A DNA stretch of 8,889 bases, from assembly GCA_964555565.1 (NCBI GenBank), contig CAZKTF010000148.1, forward strand, positions 1 to 8,889, read 5' to 3'. The stretch's first letter is position 1, and every line of letters starts with the position of its first letter. Source of the stretch: CAZKTF01 sp964555565 (GTDB lineage Bacteria > Planctomycetota > JAJSAM01 > JAKLKS01). A program made the position numbers and the translations under genes. The notes below the pieces were generated by a model. That model saw nothing but the letters and a program-made list of their open reading frames with translations, was not told the DNA's origin and ran no database searches. Below, piece by piece: positions 6,454 to 8,889 of this stretch.

Positions 6454-7046
6454 TTCCCGGACCGTCTGCGGAGGGACGCGTTCTTCTCGAGCACCATCCG
6501 CGCTGTCTCCTCCCGGTGCTCCTCCAGGCGGCGGCGCAGTGCGGGGTCGGAGAGCGCGAGGATCCGGGCCGCCAGGAAGGCCGCGTTGGAGGCGCCCATC
6601 TCGCCGACCCCGACCGTGGCCACGGGGACTCCCGGGGGCATCTGGACGGTGGCGAGCAGGGCGTCGAAGCCCGCGAGCGGGGTCGAGGCCAGGGGGACTC
6701 CGATCACGGGGAGCCGCGTCCGCGCCGCCACGGCCCCGGCCAGGTGGGCCGCGCCCCCCGCGGCGCACACGAAGACCCGGACCCCGCGTCGCTCCGCCCC
6801 GTCCACGTAGGCCTCGAGCGCCTCGGGCGTGCGGTGGGCCGAGAGGATCGCGGCGTCGGCGGGGATCCCGAGCACCTTCAGGGTCTTGAGGCAGCGCTCC
6901 ATGACGGGGAGGTCGGAGTCGCTCCCCATCAGGACCGCGACCGCCCCCTCGCCGACCGGGGCGTCCGCGTCCGCCTTCGCGCCCTCCGACCGGAGCCGCT
7001 CGCGCGCCTGCCGGAAGGGATCGCCGGGCCTGCGGGTCTTCGCCAT
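6450..7046 (-). CDS. purE: N5-carboxyaminoimidazole ribonucleotide mutase (class I PurE)
   Basis: PurE converts N5-CAIR to CAIR in de novo purine synthesis, the step just before PurC. The 198-residue product has MGSDSDLPVME (40-50), SAHRTPE (69-75, with the catalytic His at 71), AAGGAAHLAG (95-104), IGVPLAST (115-122) and VQMPPGVPVATVGVG (134-148) followed by GASNAAFLAARIL. SAHRTP and GGAAHL mark class I, which normally works with PurK; no purK is in this window. The core starts near residue 35. The first 34 residues are a charged extension beyond the usual length of about 160-170. The ATG is supported by GGAGG four bases upstream, inside the 12-base gap after the purC stop. No better start closer to the core is evident. 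Its stop overlaps the mtnA start by four bases. Confidence 0.93.
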   Translation of the reverse strand: MAKTRRPGDPFRQARERLRSEGAKADADAPVGEGAVAVLMGSDSDLPVMERCLKTLKVLGIPADAAILSAHRTPEALEAYVDGAERRGVRVFVCAAGGAAHLAGAVAARTRLPVIGVPLASTPLAGFDALLATVQMPPGVPVATVGVGEMGASNAAFLAARILALSDPALRRRLEEHREETARMVLEKNASLRRRSGK

Positions 7047-7058
7047 GGGGCCTCCGGG

Positions 7059-7949
7059 CTAGCGGGTGAGGCGGTCCAGGATCTCGCCGTAGCGCTCGGC
7101 GGTGCGGGAGACCACCTCGGCCGGGAGGGCCGGCGGGGGCGGCTCCTTGTTCCAGCCCGATCGCTCGAGCCAGTCTCGGACGATCTGCTTGTCGAAGGAC
7201 GGGGGGGAGGAACCGGGCCGCCACTCCTCGGCCGGCCAGTAGCGGGAGGAGTCCGGCGTGAGCACCTCATCGACGAGGGTGATCAGGCCCTTCGCGTCGC
7301 GGCCGAGCTCGAACTTGGTGTCGGCCAGGAGGATCCCCCGGTCGCGCGCGTAGGCCGCGGCGCGCTCGAACACGGCGATCGAGAGGTCGCGCAGCCGCGC
7401 GGCCGCGTCGTCGCCGACGATGGACCGCATCCGCGCGAAGTCGATGTTCTCGTCGTGGCCGGTCTGCGCCTTGGTCGCGGGCGTGAAGAGGGTCGCCGGG
7501 AGCCGGTCGGCCATCCGGAGGCCCTTCGGGAGCGGGATGCCGCAGACCGCGCCCGTGGCCTGGTAGTCCTTCCAGCCGCTCCCGATGAGGTGGCCGCGGA
7601 CCACGCACTCCACGGGGAACACGGTGCACTTCCTCACCAGCATCGTGCGCCCGCGCAGCGCCTCCGCGTGGCGCCGGACCTCCGGGGGCATCCGGTCCAC
7701 GTCCGTGGTGACCAGGTGGTGGGGGACGAGGTCCCCGAGCCTCGCGAACCAGAAGGCGGAGAGCTCCGTGAGGACGCGTCCCTTGCCGGGGATCCCCTCG
7801 CGGAACACGACGTCGAAGGCGCTGAGGCGGTCCGTCGCGACGACGAGGAGGTGCTCCCCCAGGTCGTAGAGGTCGCGCACCTTCCCCCTCCCGAGGAGAC
7901 GCAGGCCCTCGAGCCGCGTCTCGAGGACGACGCCGTCCGGACCCGCCAT
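7059..7949 (-). CDS. purC: Phosphoribosylaminoimidazole-succinocarboxamide (SAICAR) synthase
   Basis: PurC joins CAIR and aspartate with ATP to make SAICAR, taking the product of the next gene, purE. The 296-residue protein has GKVRDLYDLG (22-31), ATDRLSAFDV (38-47), FPVECVVRGHLIGSGWKDY (111-129), TPATKAQTGHDENI (156-169), LADTKFELG (208-216), DEVLTPDSSRYW (227-238) and SFDKQIVRDWL (251-261). At about 300 residues it belongs to the longer form (as in yeast ADE1 and several bacterial phyla), not the form of about 240 residues found in E. coli and Bacillus. The ATG at 7947-7949 has GGAGG about 10 bases upstream, and the conserved core begins shortly after it. Upstream extension of the frame would run across the aroA start. 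It is the first gene of the purC-purE-mtnA unit, with an extended -10 promoter candidate in the divergent gap. Confidence 0.95.
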   Translation of the reverse strand: MAGPDGVVLETRLEGLRLLGRGKVRDLYDLGEHLLVVATDRLSAFDVVFREGIPGKGRVLTELSAFWFARLGDLVPHHLVTTDVDRMPPEVRRHAEALRGRTMLVRKCTVFPVECVVRGHLIGSGWKDYQATGAVCGIPLPKGLRMADRLPATLFTPATKAQTGHDENIDFARMRSIVGDDAAARLRDLSIAVFERAAAYARDRGILLADTKFELGRDAKGLITLVDEVLTPDSSRYWPAEEWRPGSSPPSFDKQIVRDWLERSGWNKEPPPPALPAEVVSRTAERYGEILDRLTR

Positions 7950-7989
7950 GGGAACCGTCCCTCCGCCCCGCCTCCGCGCCGACGGCGGC

Positions 7990-7998
7990 AATCTAGCA
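7990..7998 (-). promoter_or_regulatory. Candidate extended -10 promoter of the purC-purE-mtnA operon
   Basis: On the minus strand the sequence TGCTAGATT gives a TAGATT -10 (4 of 6 match to TATAAT) with the TGn extension. Transcription would start near 7983, about 34 bases before the purC ATG. The -35 region is poor (best is TTCGGG with an 18-base spacer), which is tolerated in extended -10 promoters. No convincing promoter for aroA is visible on the other strand of this 98-base gap, and no riboswitch-like structure is recognisable. Confidence 0.4.
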
Positions 7999-8035
7999 CG
8001 CCCCTGCCGCGGCCCCGAATCCGCTCGCAGGGCCG

Positions 8036-8040
8036 TAGGA
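8036..8040 (+). promoter_or_regulatory. Ribosome binding site for aroA
   Basis: TAGGA lies 7 bases before the ATG at 8048. It supports 8048 over the overlapping ATG at 8040, which is in another frame and gives no recognisable protein. Confidence 0.45.
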
Positions 8041-8047
8041 TGGCGAC

Positions 8048-8889
8048 ATGCCCGCGCGCCCCCGGCCGCGCACCTTCGTCGTCCGCGTCCCGGGGAGCAA
8101 GTCCATCGCGATCCGGGCGCTGGTCCTCGGCGCGCTGGCCCGCGGGACGACCGTCGTGGACGGGGCACCGGCGAGCGGGGACGTCCTCGGGGTCGTCCGG
8201 GCGCTGGCGGACCTCGGCGTCCGGGTGCGCGCCCGCGGGACGAGGGGGCGCGGGCCGGGCTCGGCCCCGGTGCTCCGCGTGGAGGGCTCCGGCGGGAGGT
8301 TCGGCCGGGCCCCGCGGGTCCTCCACCTCCGCGGCTCCGGGACCGGGATGCGGATCCTCGCGGCGGTCGCGGCGCTGGACGGGGTCCACACCGCCCTGGC
8401 CGGGGACCGCTCGCTCCAGCGCCGGCCGGTGGGCGGGCTTGCCGGGGCGCTCCGCGCGCTGGGGGTGGACGTGACCCTCTGGAGGGGGGGCCTCCCGATG
8501 GTGGTGCGCGGGCCGATGCGTCCGCCCCGGGGCCCGGTCGCGGTGGACGCGAGCGTCTCCTCCCAGTTCGCGAGCGCGCTGCTCTGCGTGGCGCCGCTCC
8601 TCCCCGGGGGGCTCCGGCTCCGCCTCCGCGGCCCCGTCGTCTCGGCGCCCTACATCGACCTGACCGTCGATCTCCTGAGGCGCTTCGGGGCGCGCGTCGC
8701 CCGGAGGGGGCGCGGGTTCCGCGTGGCGCCCGGCCCGCTGGCCGGGCGGCGCGTGGTCGTCGAGGCCGACTGGTCCTCGGCCGCCTACCCGCTCGCGGCG
8801 GCGGCCATCCTCGGACGGCGGGTCCGCGTGCCGGGGCTCCGGGCGGACTCGCTCCAGGCCGACCGGGCCGTCCTAGGCCTCCTCCGGCT
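8048..8889 (+). CDS. aroA: 3-phosphoshikimate 1-carboxyvinyltransferase (EPSP synthase), 3' end outside window
   Basis: AroA transfers enolpyruvyl from PEP to shikimate-3-phosphate, the sixth step of the shikimate pathway, in the cytoplasm. The first 280 residues are present, about two thirds of the usual 420-450. Visible motifs are VPGSKSIAIRALVLGALARG (14-33; Lys18, Ser19 and Arg23 match substrate-binding Lys22, Ser23 and Arg27 of E. coli), RGSGTGMRILAA (95-106), GDRSLQRRPVGG (119-130), DASVSSQFASALL (167-179; Ser-Ser-Gln that binds shikimate phosphate), SAPYIDLT (199-206) and EADWSSAAYPLAAAAI (239-254). The usual 'GN(A/S)GT' loop reads 'RGSGT', 'SDD' reads 'SGD' (43-45), and position 103 is Ile where E. 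coli has Pro101. The C-terminal catalytic residues lie beyond the window, so intactness cannot be judged. It is divergent from purC, with its own ribosome binding site. Confidence 0.9.
   Translation, partial: MPARPRPRTFVVRVPGSKSIAIRALVLGALARGTTVVDGAPASGDVLGVVRALADLGVRVRARGTRGRGPGSAPVLRVEGSGGRFGRAPRVLHLRGSGTGMRILAAVAALDGVHTALAGDRSLQRRPVGGLAGALRALGVDVTLWRGGLPMVVRGPMRPPRGPVAVDASVSSQFASALLCVAPLLPGGLRLRLRGPVVSAPYIDLTVDLLRRFGARVARRGRGFRVAPGPLAGRRVVVEADWSSAAYPLAAAAILGRRVRVPGLRADSLQADRAVLGLLR

Noticed and set aside
4819..6810. A 663-codon plus-strand open frame across the zinc-ribbon, mtnA and purE loci.
   Set aside because: It lies in a shadow frame of one recognised gene and antisense to two others, and its product is low complexity.
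6454..7224. Extension of the mtnA frame far upstream, through purE and into purC.
   Set aside because: The upstream residues are Arg/Gly/Pro low complexity, and the GTG overlapping the purE stop begins a normal-length MtnA.
7950..8168. Extension of purC upstream to an ATG at 8168.
   Set aside because: It would run antisense through the aroA start and the promoter gap; the SAICAR synthase core begins right after the ATG at 7949.
6516..8474. A 652-codon plus-strand open frame antisense to purE and purC that runs into aroA in another frame.
   Set aside because: purE, purC and aroA all have complete family motifs in their own frames; this product has none.

Overview
This is a bacterial chromosomal fragment with very high GC content. 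Third codon positions are almost all G or C, which is why long open frames also appear antisense to the real genes. Gene density is high and intergenic gaps are short. No tRNA, rRNA, insertion sequence, phage or CRISPR signal is visible. The lineage cannot be fixed from the sequence alone. A DUF4388/TPR/PEGA/PQQ mosaic protein and a small 'zinc ribbon plus two membrane helices' protein suggest a large-genome environmental bacterium, perhaps Planctomycetota-, Myxococcota- or Acidobacteriota-like; this is a weak inference.

Layout. (1) Positions 3-662 (+) hold the 3' end of a TPR-repeat protein. (2) Positions 663-835 separate it from a convergent gene and contain a long imperfect inverted repeat built of GGGGTA-like units, with G-quadruplex potential after both stop codons. 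(3) Positions 836-4579 (-) encode a 1247-residue predicted membrane-spanning scaffold or sensor: a DUF4388-like N-terminus, TPR-type helices, one membrane segment, a long helical region, a PEGA-like domain and a PQQ-type beta-propeller. (4) Positions 4580-4745 form a divergent control region with two candidate promoters facing each other across a palindrome. (5) Positions 4746-5279 (+) encode a small zinc-ribbon-like membrane protein. (6) Positions 5280-5364 hold a hairpin cluster between convergent genes. (7) Positions 5365-7949 (-) are a tight operon, purC-purE-mtnA, with a 12-base gap and then a 4-base GTGA overlap. (8) Positions 7950-8047 are a divergent promoter region. (9) From 8048 (+), aroA runs off the window end.

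The right half is core metabolism. PurE makes CAIR and PurC converts it to SAICAR, two consecutive steps of de novo purine synthesis. MtnA isomerises methylthioribose-1-phosphate in methionine salvage, a pathway that also releases adenine. AroA makes EPSP in the shikimate pathway. The left half is less understood: the large DUF4388/PEGA/propeller protein and its divergent zinc-ribbon membrane neighbour are the best candidates for undescribed biology. No complete novel defence or mobile system is visible.
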